Below, one piece after another: positions 1-5,912 of a stretch of DNA of 7,520 nt (positions are counted from its first letter, which is position 1; each line of letters opens with the position of its first letter). The DNA is from Burkholderiales bacterium (lineage in GTDB: Bacteria; Pseudomonadota; Gammaproteobacteria; Burkholderiales; Burkholderiaceae_C), in the NCBI GenBank assembly GCA_947450745.1, contig CANFYD010000172.1, positions 1-7,520 on the forward strand. The letters are read 5' to 3'. A model generated the notes under the pieces. That model saw only the letters and a list, made by a program, of their open reading frames with translations. It did no database searches and had not been told where the DNA came from. Position numbers and translations under genes: made by a program.

Positions 1-777
1 AGCGCGTCGCGCACACCGGTGGCCGAGGCGGCCGGTGCCAAGACGCAAGTGACCGGCCTGGTTGGCGCGGCCGCCATCGCCGCTTTGCTGGTGTGGGCCC
101 CCACGCTGCTCAGCGACTTGCCCAGCGCGGCGCTCGGCGCGGTGGTGATTGCCGCCTGTCTGTCCTTCGCGGATCTGCCCGGCATGTGGGCCTTGTGGCG
201 GCTGCGTCCGGTGGAATTTGCGCTGTCCGTCTGCAGCTTTGTCGGCGTCGCCTTCGTCGGCGTGATCGAGGGTATTTTCATCACCGTTTCGCTCGCCCTG
301 CTGATGCTGGTGTGGAATGCCTGGCACCCCTACTTTGCGGTGCTGGCTCGCGTTGACGGACGCAAGGGTTATCACGACGCCAGCCGCCACCCGGAGGGAC
401 GGCAGATTCCGGGCCTGGTGTTGTTTCGATGGGACGCTCAGCTGTTTTTCGCCAACGCAGAAATTTTTCGCGAACAAGTCCATCAGGCCGTCGATCGGGC
501 GCCGACGCCGACGCGCCGGGTGGTGGTGGCGGCCGAGGCGATTTCCGACGTGGACATTACCGCCTCAGACATGCTGTGCGTGCTGTACAGCGAGCTGCAG
601 CAACGCGGTATCGAGCTGTGGTTTGCCGGCCTGAAAGGGCCGGTCAAAGACCGGCTGAATCACCTCGGCACGCTGGCCTTGATCGGCCAAGGCGCGTTCA
701 GCCCGACGGTGGGCCACGCCGTGACCTTGTACCGCCAGGCTTACGACGTCGACTGGAAAGACTGGGACGAGCCCTGA
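1..777 (+). CDS. SulP-family anion permease with STAS domain, C-terminal part (5' end outside window)
   Basis: This is the last 258 codons of a sulfate-permease-family (SulP/SLC26) inner-membrane anion transporter. The reading frame is open from base 1 and ends at TGA 775-777. Counting from the first codon in the window, residues 1-16 contain the SulP signature stretch SASRTPVAEAAGAKTQ. Residues 17-37, 41-56 and 74-104 are hydrophobic and match the last membrane segments, including a conserved-looking GVIEGI at 87-92. About residues 113-240 form the cytoplasmic STAS domain (PGLVLFRWDAQLFFANAEIF near 137-156, then DVDIT and a C-terminal helix). Family members move sulfate, bicarbonate or other anions, usually by proton or sodium symport; the substrate cannot be told from this part. 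A GTG at 19 is internal, not a start. The next gene on the same strand lies 177 bases on, so co-transcription is uncertain. Confidence 0.93.
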   Translation, partial: SASRTPVAEAAGAKTQVTGLVGAAAIAALLVWAPTLLSDLPSAALGAVVIAACLSFADLPGMWALWRLRPVEFALSVCSFVGVAFVGVIEGIFITVSLALLMLVWNAWHPYFAVLARVDGRKGYHDASRHPEGRQIPGLVLFRWDAQLFFANAEIFREQVHQAVDRAPTPTRRVVVAAEAISDVDITASDMLCVLYSELQQRGIELWFAGLKGPVKDRLNHLGTLALIGQGAFSPTVGHAVTLYRQAYDVDWKDWDEP

Positions 778-813
778 GAGGGTGAGAACTTTCCACTGCT
801 CAAGCGTGTGGGC

Positions 814-876
814 TTCGAATGGGTCAGATGCGACGAACGAGCCAAATGAGCCGAATACGCCGAATGCACCGAATAG
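814..876. repeat. Degenerate 9-base tandem array upstream of the sensor kinase
   Basis: Seven contiguous 9-base units can be laid out: ttcgaatgg, gtcagatgc, gacgaacga, gccaaatga, gccgaatac, gccgaatgc, accgaatag. The consensus is roughly nnCGAATgn. The last four units (841-876) are clearest and the first three are weaker, at about 6-7 of 9 matches. The array lies 78 bases before the kinase ATG. It does not form an open frame, because the frame through it has stops at 847 and 874. It could be a slipped-strand expansion or a set of protein-binding direct repeats. A 9-base period does not match the 10.5-base helical turn, which argues mildly against a helically phased binding array. Apart from this array I see no convincing promoter in 778-954; tatatc at 934-939 could be a -10 hexamer but lacks a matching -35. 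Confidence 0.6.
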
Positions 877-954
877 CCCCCAGGATCAGCGCCAAGCAAT
901 GCGCATCGAGCGAGACGTAGCCGCTCAACTACCTATATCCTGCGCAACACCTGC

Positions 955-3303
955 ATGACTGAAGAGGCCGTTTTGAGCAGAAAAGCCAGCAGTTCCCTGT
1001 TTGTCACTATTGCCACGGGGGCCGGCATCGGCTTGCTGCTGCCGGCGCTGATCGTCGGCGGCCTCTTGATCGGTTGGTACGAACCGCAAGTGGCGCAAGC
1101 CTCGCAACAGCGCGAGCTGGAAGCCAAGCTCGATGTGCTGGCCAGCAGCCTGCCGGAGTTGCTCTGGAACCTGGATCAAGTGGCCGCGCGCGAGGTCGTG
1201 GCCGCCCTCATGAAGTCACCCGACGTGGTGAAAATCAGCGTCACCGAGGACAGCAAAGCCGCACCCTTCATCGAGGTTCGTCTGACCGCCCGTCAATTGG
1301 GCCGCAGCACGACGGGCGAGCGCGACATTTACCGGGGCACGACCCGCATCGGCCACATCGAGATGGAAATCGATGACCACCTCAGCAGCGCTGCACTGGC
1401 GCGCGAGCGCTGGCTCTACGCGGCCACGGTCGGCGGGCAGTTGCTGGCCTCGCTGGCGCTGCTGCTGTGGCTGCTGAACTCACGCCTGCTGCGGCCGCTG
1501 CGTGCGCTCGGCCGCTTTGCCAACGACCTGGCCGAAGGCCGCTTCAGCGCTCAGTTGAAACCGGGCCGCAGCGACGAAATCGGCCAACTCGGCAGCCATC
1601 TCGAACACATGCGCGCGGCCCTGCAACAGCAGTTCGAGGCACAGCAAGCGCTGATCGTGCGGCTCAGCGGCATTGCCGAGACCGTGCCCGGCGTGGTCTA
1701 CCAATTGCGCCTGGGGGCCGACGGGCAGTTCGCGTTCACCTATGTCAGCGAAGCCGTGAAAGACTATTTCCAGCTCACCGCCGCCGAGCTGAGCCGGGAC
1801 GGCAGCCTGTGGTTTTCGCAGATTCACCCACTCGACCGGCAAGCGGTGGGTGAATCCTTGTTGGCTTCGGCGCGCCAATTGCAGCCCTGGCAGCAGGAGT
1901 TTCGCAGCCACCGCAGTGCGCAAACCGAACCCGCTGAAGCGGGCGAGCGCTGGCTGTACGGCAACGCGATTGCCCAGGCGGACGGCCAAGGCGGCGTGCT
2001 TTGGCATGGCTTTCTGACCGATATTTCGCGCCAGCGCCGCGATGCGCAAGAACTGCTGCGCCACCGACTGAACCTGGAGGAGCTGGTCGAAGCCCGCACG
2101 GCAGAGCTGGCCCTGGCCACTCAGGCGGCCCAAACCGCCAACCAGGCCAAAAGCGCCTTTTTGGCCAATATGAGCCACGAAATTCGCACGCCGATGAATG
2201 CCATCATCGGCTTGACCTATCTGGTCCACCGGGACAGCACCGAGCCCGTCCAGCAAACGCGGCTGCAAATGGTCAGCGATGCGGCCGTGCATTTGCTCGG
2301 CATCATCAACAACGTGCTGGATTTTTCGAAAATCGAAGCCGGCAAAATGCGTTTGCAGCGCGCCGCCTTCACCGTCAGCCAAGTGCTCGACACCACCAGC
2401 AGCCTGCTGACCCACACGGTCGCCGGCAAAAACCTGCAACTGCAGCTGGATGTCGATGAGGCCTTGAGCGGCCAATCGCTGCTCGGCGACGGCCAGCGCA
2501 TCACCGAAATCTTGCTGAACTTCGCCAACAACGCGGTCAAGTTCACCGACAGCGGCTTCGTGCGGCTGTCGGCCCGCTGCGAAAGCGAGGACGGCGACAC
2601 CCTGCGCTTGCGTTTCGAGGTGCAGGACAGCGGCATCGGCATCGCAGCAACTGACCAGGCGCGGCTGTTTCAGGATTTTGAGCAAGCCGACAGCTCGACC
2701 ACCCGCCGCTACGGTGGCACCGGCCTGGGGCTGGCCATTTGCCGGCGCTTGGCCGAACTGATGCACGGGGAAGTAGGCTTGCGCAGCGAGTTGGGCCAAG
2801 GCAGCTGTTTCTGGCTCAGCCTGCCGCTGGAGAAAAGCGACTTGCCCTCGGCGGCCGGTACCGCTGTCAGCGCCGCCCGGCTGCCGCCGCTGCCCGCCGG
2901 CCGGCAACTGTTGGCACGCTTCAACGGCCGACGCGTGCTGTTGGCCGAGGACAACGCCGTCAACCAGGAGGTGGCCGTCGCCCTGCTGAACAGCGTCGGC
3001 CTGCAAGTCGATATCGCCAGCGACGGCGAAGAAGCGGTGCAGATGGCCAGCCGCTTCGACTACGCACTGGTCTTGATGGATGTGCAGATGCCCGTGATGG
3101 ACGGCCTGGACGCCACCCGCGCCATCCGCCGCAGCGCCGTCGACCCCCAGGTCCCGATTCTCGCCATGACCGCCAACGCCTTCGCCGAAGAGCGGGAACG
3201 CTGCCTGGATGCCGGCATGAACGACCACGTCGCCAAGCCCGTCGTAGCCGAGCACCTGTTCTCGACCCTGCACTTCTGGCTGAGCCGGAAGGCTGAAGGC
3301 TAG
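955..3303 (+). CDS. Membrane-bound hybrid sensor histidine kinase (HAMP-PAS-HisKA-HATPase-REC)
   Basis: A 782-residue two-component hybrid kinase that senses an unknown signal and autophosphorylates. Domains in order: first membrane segment about 15-41; periplasmic sensor about 42-152, with LLWNLDQVAAREVVAALMKS at 69-88; second membrane segment about 153-174; HAMP about 175-227; PAS about 237-358; coiled linker 359-400; HisKA with phosphoacceptor H408 in NMSHEIRTPMN; HATPase_c with N-box N522/N526, G1 DSGIGI 558-563 and G2 GGTGLGLAI 587-595; receiver domain about 660-775 with acidic pair E665/D666, phosphoacceptor D709, T739 and K761. All catalytic residues are present. There is no C-terminal Hpt domain and no separate response regulator in the window, so the phosphate must go to a partner elsewhere. 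The ATG at 955 has no visible Shine-Dalgarno. A TTG at 973 has GAAGAGG five bases ahead and would remove only six residues before the first membrane segment. The gene ends in the first base pairs of a hairpin repeat. Confidence 0.97.
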   Translation: MTEEAVLSRKASSSLFVTIATGAGIGLLLPALIVGGLLIGWYEPQVAQASQQRELEAKLDVLASSLPELLWNLDQVAAREVVAALMKSPDVVKISVTEDSKAAPFIEVRLTARQLGRSTTGERDIYRGTTRIGHIEMEIDDHLSSAALARERWLYAATVGGQLLASLALLLWLLNSRLLRPLRALGRFANDLAEGRFSAQLKPGRSDEIGQLGSHLEHMRAALQQQFEAQQALIVRLSGIAETVPGVVYQLRLGADGQFAFTYVSEAVKDYFQLTAAELSRDGSLWFSQIHPLDRQAVGESLLASARQLQPWQQEFRSHRSAQTEPAEAGERWLYGNAIAQADGQGGVLWHGFLTDISRQRRDAQELLRHRLNLEELVEARTAELALATQAAQTANQAKSAFLANMSHEIRTPMNAIIGLTYLVHRDSTEPVQQTRLQMVSDAAVHLLGIINNVLDFSKIEAGKMRLQRAAFTVSQVLDTTSSLLTHTVAGKNLQLQLDVDEALSGQSLLGDGQRITEILLNFANNAVKFTDSGFVRLSARCESEDGDTLRLRFEVQDSGIGIAATDQARLFQDFEQADSSTTRRYGGTGLGLAICRRLAELMHGEVGLRSELGQGSCFWLSLPLEKSDLPSAAGTAVSAARLPPLPAGRQLLARFNGRRVLLAEDNAVNQEVAVALLNSVGLQVDIASDGEEAVQMASRFDYALVLMDVQMPVMDGLDATRAIRRSAVDPQVPILAMTANAFAEERERCLDAGMNDHVAKPVVAEHLFSTLHFWLSRKAEG
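961..967 (+). promoter_or_regulatory. Candidate ribosome binding site favouring a TTG start at 973 for the kinase
   Basis: GAAGAGG at 961-967 lies five bases before TTG 973-975, in frame with the kinase. The ATG at 955 is preceded by gcgcaacacctgc, which has no purine-rich match to the 16S tail. Starting at 973 would give MSRKASSSLF followed directly by the first membrane segment, which is a normal N-terminus. The purine run is also codons 3-5 of the longer version, so chance is possible. Confidence 0.4.
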
Positions 3304-3307
3304 TCAG

Positions 3308-3351
3308 TTGGGGCCGGAGCTACTCGCTGCGGGCGGGCGGTCCGGCCCCAA
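3308..3351 (+). terminator. Probable terminator hairpin of the sensor kinase (repeat copy 1)
   Basis: An 11-base perfect GC-rich stem, TTGGGGCCGGA (3308-3318) with TCCGGCCCCAA (3341-3351), begins four bases after the kinase stop codon. It encloses a 22-base loop and is followed by gatttct. The T-run is short and the loop long for a classic intrinsic terminator, so it may instead stabilise the mRNA 3' end. The same stem recurs in copy 2 at 3365-3484, where the loop is replaced by a larger folded insert. Confidence 0.55.
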
Positions 3352-3388
3352 GATTTCTAGTCAGTTGGGGCCGGAGCTACTCGCTGCG

Positions 3389-3464
3389 CTCTGAGCCCGC
3401 GCACAAGACAGCACCTGCGTGCTGTCTTGTGGCTGGCGAAGGACACAGCGCTTGCAAGCGCTGT
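3389..3464. repeat. 76-base double-palindrome insert within repeat copy 2
   Basis: This stretch is absent from copy 1. It contains GAGCCCG (3393-3399), a hairpin with a 13-base perfect stem and four-base loop (CACAAGACAGCAC 3402-3414, loop ctgc, partner 3419-3431), a linker with CTGGCGA, and a perfect 22-base palindrome at 3444-3465 centred on gcttgcaagc. It sits in the loop of the outer 11-base stem, so the whole of 3365-3484 can fold as a three-stem, cruciform-like structure. No open reading frame of note starts in it. A similar arrangement occurs at 7162-7228. Confidence 0.8.
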
Positions 3465-3489
3465 GGCGGGCGGTCCGGCCCCAAGATAT

Positions 3490-4482
3490 TCAGTTGGACT
3501 CTTTGATCAACCGCCCCGACCCGGCCTGAATGGGGCGGGCGTTCATGGGGTAGAGCTTGGCAAAGATGGCCAATTGGTGGGCCGAGAGCTGGACCGGTTG
3601 GCGCATGACCATCCAGAGCACGCCCTCGGTGCAGGGCGGCACCGTCAGCGAGCCCATATAGGTGTAGTAGGCCCGGTTTTCGGGCAGCAGCTGGGTCATG
3701 TCGAGCAGGCCGGGGGCGGGCAAGGCTTCACCGCGCTCCAGCGGCAGGTTGTTCCAGACGGTCTGCACCAGGGGCTGATCAAGCCCTTGCTCCAGCAGCA
3801 CGGCCACCACGGCCAGCCGGCCCTCGGCGTCCTTGTGAACCAGATGGGCCACCATGTCGAACTGCCGGCCGTTGACGCGCTCTTCGCTGGGCCGATGGAA
3901 GTGGAACTGCGCCAGCTCGTAGCGCCGCCCCATCACTTGCAGCGCATTGCCCGGGGCCAGATTGACTTGCACCGTGTGGCCGCTGTCGAGCACGGCAAAA
4001 CCGCTGGGTCGGTAGTCGAACTGGATTTTTTCAAGGTCGACCTTGATGCCGTCGCGGATATCGATCGGGCTTTGCCGGGTGCCAACGCCGCATTGCCGGA
4101 ACTCGGGGCTGAGCTCGGCCCAGCGCTCCGGTGCCACATCGCCGGCATAGCCCCAATGCGGATGGCCGGTGCCAGGCGCATGCGCATTCGATGGCGTGTG
4201 CGCATGCGCGCCATCGGCCGCTTTATCGCCGGACTTGTTGTTCGCCCCACTTTTGGCCTTGGCCGGCTCGTCGCGCCCTTTGCCGATGACACGCAAAGCC
4301 CCGCCGACCGGTTCGGCCTTGTTGCTCAAGCGTTCGGCCAAGCGCTGCCGCAGCAGCTCCAGCGGCTCAGCCGCAGGTTCGGCCGCCAGTGCCGCCGTGG
4401 CCAGCAGGCAGGCGCACAAGAAAACCATGCGCGCCGCCATCAGGGCTGCCCGCAACTTGAGAATTCGATAAAGGGAAAACAC
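3490..4482 (-). CDS. Periplasmic alpha-class carbonic anhydrase
   Basis: A zinc enzyme that interconverts CO2 and bicarbonate, here with an export signal. Numbering from the GTG at 4480-4482 (330 residues), about 19-34 is a hydrophobic core (MVFLCACLLATAALAA) with likely cleavage near ALAA/EPAA. Residues 40-55 look helical, and about 68-109 is a low-complexity, His-containing linker. The catalytic domain runs from HWGYAG at about 109 to the end. It shows QSPIDI, the zinc ligands H194 and H196 (QFHFHRPSEE) and H213 (MVAHLVHKD), a proton-shuttle-like His in DSGHTVQVN (H169), T280 in GSLTVPPCTEGV, and cysteines C131 and C284 placed for the usual bacterial disulfide. The active site is complete. 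GTG was chosen because GGGAG lies eight bases upstream. ATG 4516-4518 would add 12 residues and ATG 4438-4440 would remove 14; neither has a better ribosome site. The exporter gene ends 110 bases upstream on the same strand. Confidence 0.95.
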   Translation of the reverse strand: MFSLYRILKLRAALMAARMVFLCACLLATAALAAEPAAEPLELLRQRLAERLSNKAEPVGGALRVIGKGRDEPAKAKSGANNKSGDKAADGAHAHTPSNAHAPGTGHPHWGYAGDVAPERWAELSPEFRQCGVGTRQSPIDIRDGIKVDLEKIQFDYRPSGFAVLDSGHTVQVNLAPGNALQVMGRRYELAQFHFHRPSEERVNGRQFDMVAHLVHKDAEGRLAVVAVLLEQGLDQPLVQTVWNNLPLERGEALPAPGLLDMTQLLPENRAYYTYMGSLTVPPCTEGVLWMVMRQPVQLSAHQLAIFAKLYPMNARPIQAGSGRLIKESN

Positions 4483-4490
4483 ATCTGACG

Positions 4491-4495
4491 CTCCC
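4491..4495 (-). promoter_or_regulatory. Ribosome binding site deciding the carbonic anhydrase start
   Basis: On the minus strand GGGAG is followed after eight bases by GTG (4482-4480). The alternative ATG starts at 4518 and 4440 are preceded by gagaaacgtccgatgac and gcgggcagccctg, which match the 16S tail poorly. Confidence 0.5.
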
Positions 4496-4592
4496 GGCCC
4501 TCGCGGCCTGATCGTCATGTCATCGGACGTTTCTCACCAAAACCTGAGGGCCGTTGCTGACAAACGCGGATAAACGCAGGCAAACAAGCCGC

Positions 4593-5798
4593 TCAAACCA
4601 GTTCTCGTTTGACTTTCAGCCAAGCCAGCAAGCCAATCCCCATCATGCCCATCGAGGCGAAAGCCAGCGCTACCGTCGAATGCATCACCATCGGCACGAT
4701 CACGCCGGCGACCAAGCCGTTGGCCGCGCTGCCGATGCAGGCCTGCAGCGACGAGGCCATGCCGCGCCGATCGGGGGCCTCGTCCAGCACCATCAAGGTC
4801 ACCACTGGCACCATCAAGGACCAGCCGAAAGCAAACGCAGCGATCACCGGCAGCGCCCAAAACGGGCTGGGCGGCAGCAACAGGTTCAGCGTGACATTCG
4901 TGATGGAGACCAGGAACATGATGACAAAGCCAAAGCGGATCTGCCGCTTGGGCTTGATTTTCCCGGCCAGCCGGCCGCTGAGCCAAGCCCCGCCCATGAT
5001 GCCGCCGATTGAAAAGCAGAAAAACCAGAAGAACTGCGTCGGTGCCAACTGCAAGTGCTCGCCGACAAACACCGGCGCGGCCAGCACATACAAAAACAAA
5101 CCGTTGAAGGGCACGCCGCTGGCCAGCGCCAGCAGCAGGAAGCGCCGGCTGGTGGTGAGCCGCCAATACTCGCGCATCAGCGTGGGCACATGAAAGCGCT
5201 GCTTGGCCTCGGGGGCCAGCGTCTCGGGCAGCAGCCGCCAATTGGCAGTGAACAGGGCGGCGCCGACAAACACCAGGAACCAGAAGATCGAATGCCAGTC
5301 GGCGTGGACGAACAAAAAGCCGCCCACCATCGGCGCAATCGCCGGGGCCACGCCGAAGAAGATAGTCACTTGCGACATCACCCGCTGCGCCTCGGAGGGC
5401 GGGAACATGTCGCGGATGATGGCGCGCGACACGACGATGCCGGCCCCGGCCGACATGCCCTGCACCGTGCGCCAAAACACCAACTGGCCGATGCTGCCGG
5501 ACAAGGCGCAGCCGACCGAGGCCAGCGTGAATGCAGCCATGCCCCACAACACGACCGGCCGCCGGCCAAAGCTGTCGGACAAGGCCCCATGGAACAGATT
5601 CATCACCGCAAAGCCGAGCAAATAGCTGGACAGCGTCTGCTGCATCTGCAGCGGCGTGGCATCGAGCGCCTTGGCAATGCCGGCAAAAGCGGGCAGAAAC
5701 GTGTCGATCGAAAACGGGCCGATCATGCCCAGCCCAGCCAACAACACGGACAAGGCCCAGCGCGGAGCGCGCCACAAGCGACTGGCTTCAGGATTCAT
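4593..5798 (-). CDS. Bcr/CflA-family drug-resistance transporter (MFS, 12 membrane segments)
   Basis: A 401-residue inner-membrane exporter of the major facilitator superfamily, drug:H+ antiporter-1 type, most like the Bcr/CflA branch whose members export bicyclomycin, chloramphenicol and similar compounds. The N-terminus with GPFSIDTFLPAF (27-38) is typical of the branch. Residues 71-80 (GALSDSFGRR) are the family's motif A between segments 2 and 3, 125-132 (RAIIRDMF) is a Bcr-type conserved turn, and APAIAPMVGG (151-160) is the antiporter motif of segment 5. About twelve hydrophobic segments span 13-396, with a loop of charged residues near 190-220. Length is usual. ATG 5796-5798 is the only good start: the frame stays open further upstream, but that part is the antisense of the divergent oxidoreductase gene. 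No Shine-Dalgarno precedes the ATG (minus strand: acccaaccccctca), so translation may be leaderless or weak. The substrate cannot be predicted. Confidence 0.93.
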   Translation of the reverse strand: MNPEASRLWRAPRWALSVLLAGLGMIGPFSIDTFLPAFAGIAKALDATPLQMQQTLSSYLLGFAVMNLFHGALSDSFGRRPVVLWGMAAFTLASVGCALSGSIGQLVFWRTVQGMSAGAGIVVSRAIIRDMFPPSEAQRVMSQVTIFFGVAPAIAPMVGGFLFVHADWHSIFWFLVFVGAALFTANWRLLPETLAPEAKQRFHVPTLMREYWRLTTSRRFLLLALASGVPFNGLFLYVLAAPVFVGEHLQLAPTQFFWFFCFSIGGIMGGAWLSGRLAGKIKPKRQIRFGFVIMFLVSITNVTLNLLLPPSPFWALPVIAAFAFGWSLMVPVVTLMVLDEAPDRRGMASSLQACIGSAANGLVAGVIVPMVMHSTVALAFASMGMMGIGLLAWLKVKRELV

Positions 5799-5859
5799 TG
5801 AGGGGGTTGGGTAAGCAGCGCGCCGGGCGAACTTGCCAGCGGCTTTGGGTGCCCGGGGA

Positions 5860-5892
5860 GTGTAACGGGCGACCCTACACTGCAGCGTTACA
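5860..5892. promoter_or_regulatory. Candidate operator dyads in the divergent promoter region
   Basis: The 114 bases between the exporter and oxidoreductase starts contain two overlapping dyads. GTGTA-N11-TACAC spans 5860-5880, and TGTAACG at 5861-5867 has an exact inverted partner CGTTACA at 5886-5892. TACACT, a passable -10 hexamer, occurs on both strands (plus 5876-5881; minus 5864-5859), but I find no -35 at the right spacing for either. Such a layout would suit one regulator controlling both genes. No regulator gene is in the window and the match to any named operator is not established. Confidence 0.35.
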
Positions 5893-5901
5893 AGGGTTGG
5901 C

Positions 5902-5907
5902 GGAGAG
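5902..5907 (+). promoter_or_regulatory. Ribosome binding site of the oxidoreductase gene
   Basis: GGAGAG lies five bases ahead of ATG 5913-5915. It fixes the start of the oxidoreductase and contrasts with the opposite-strand exporter, which has no such site. Confidence 0.7.
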
Positions 5908-5912
5908 AACGG

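Larger units (their letters stand above)
3300..3487. repeat. Two-copy hairpin repeat between convergent genes, short and expanded forms
   Basis: A 32-base sequence beginning ctagtcagttggggccgg occurs identically at 3300-3331 and 3357-3388. A 23-base sequence beginning ggcgggcggtccggcccc occurs identically at 3332-3354 and 3465-3487. In copy 1 the two blocks touch (core 3304-3354, 51 bases). In copy 2 they are split by 76 bases at 3389-3464 (core 3361-3487, 127 bases). The ends of each copy pair through TTGGGGCCGGA and TCCGGCCCCAA, an 11-base perfect stem: 3308-3318 with 3341-3351, and 3365-3375 with 3474-3484. A third TCAGTTGG at 3490-3497 marks the start of a further partial unit, inside the carbonic anhydrase end. 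The region separates two convergent genes and probably ends transcription from one or both sides. The copies are too similar to be old. Confidence 0.9.

Noticed and set aside
911..939. Sigma-70 promoter for the kinase with tatatc as -10
   Set aside because: No acceptable -35 hexamer lies 16-18 bases upstream, so it is mentioned only within the upstream array entry.
1480..3273. Long open frame of about 597 codons on the minus strand across the kinase gene
   Set aside because: It is antisense to a kinase whose domains and catalytic residues are complete. The composition (rich in Gln, Gly, His and Ala) is typical of antisense frames in GC-rich coding DNA, and no known motif appears.
3300..3388. 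CRISPR-like direct repeats
   Set aside because: There are only two 32-base copies separated by sequence that belongs to the same hairpin unit. There is no spacer series and no cas gene.
3300..3487. Reading the nested hairpins as an integron attC site
   Set aside because: The consensus core sites of attC (RYYYAAC and GTTRRRY) are absent and no integrase or cassette array is present.
3427..4488. Open frame of about 353 codons on the plus strand across the carbonic anhydrase
   Set aside because: It is the antisense shadow of the anhydrase, which has its full active site on the minus strand.
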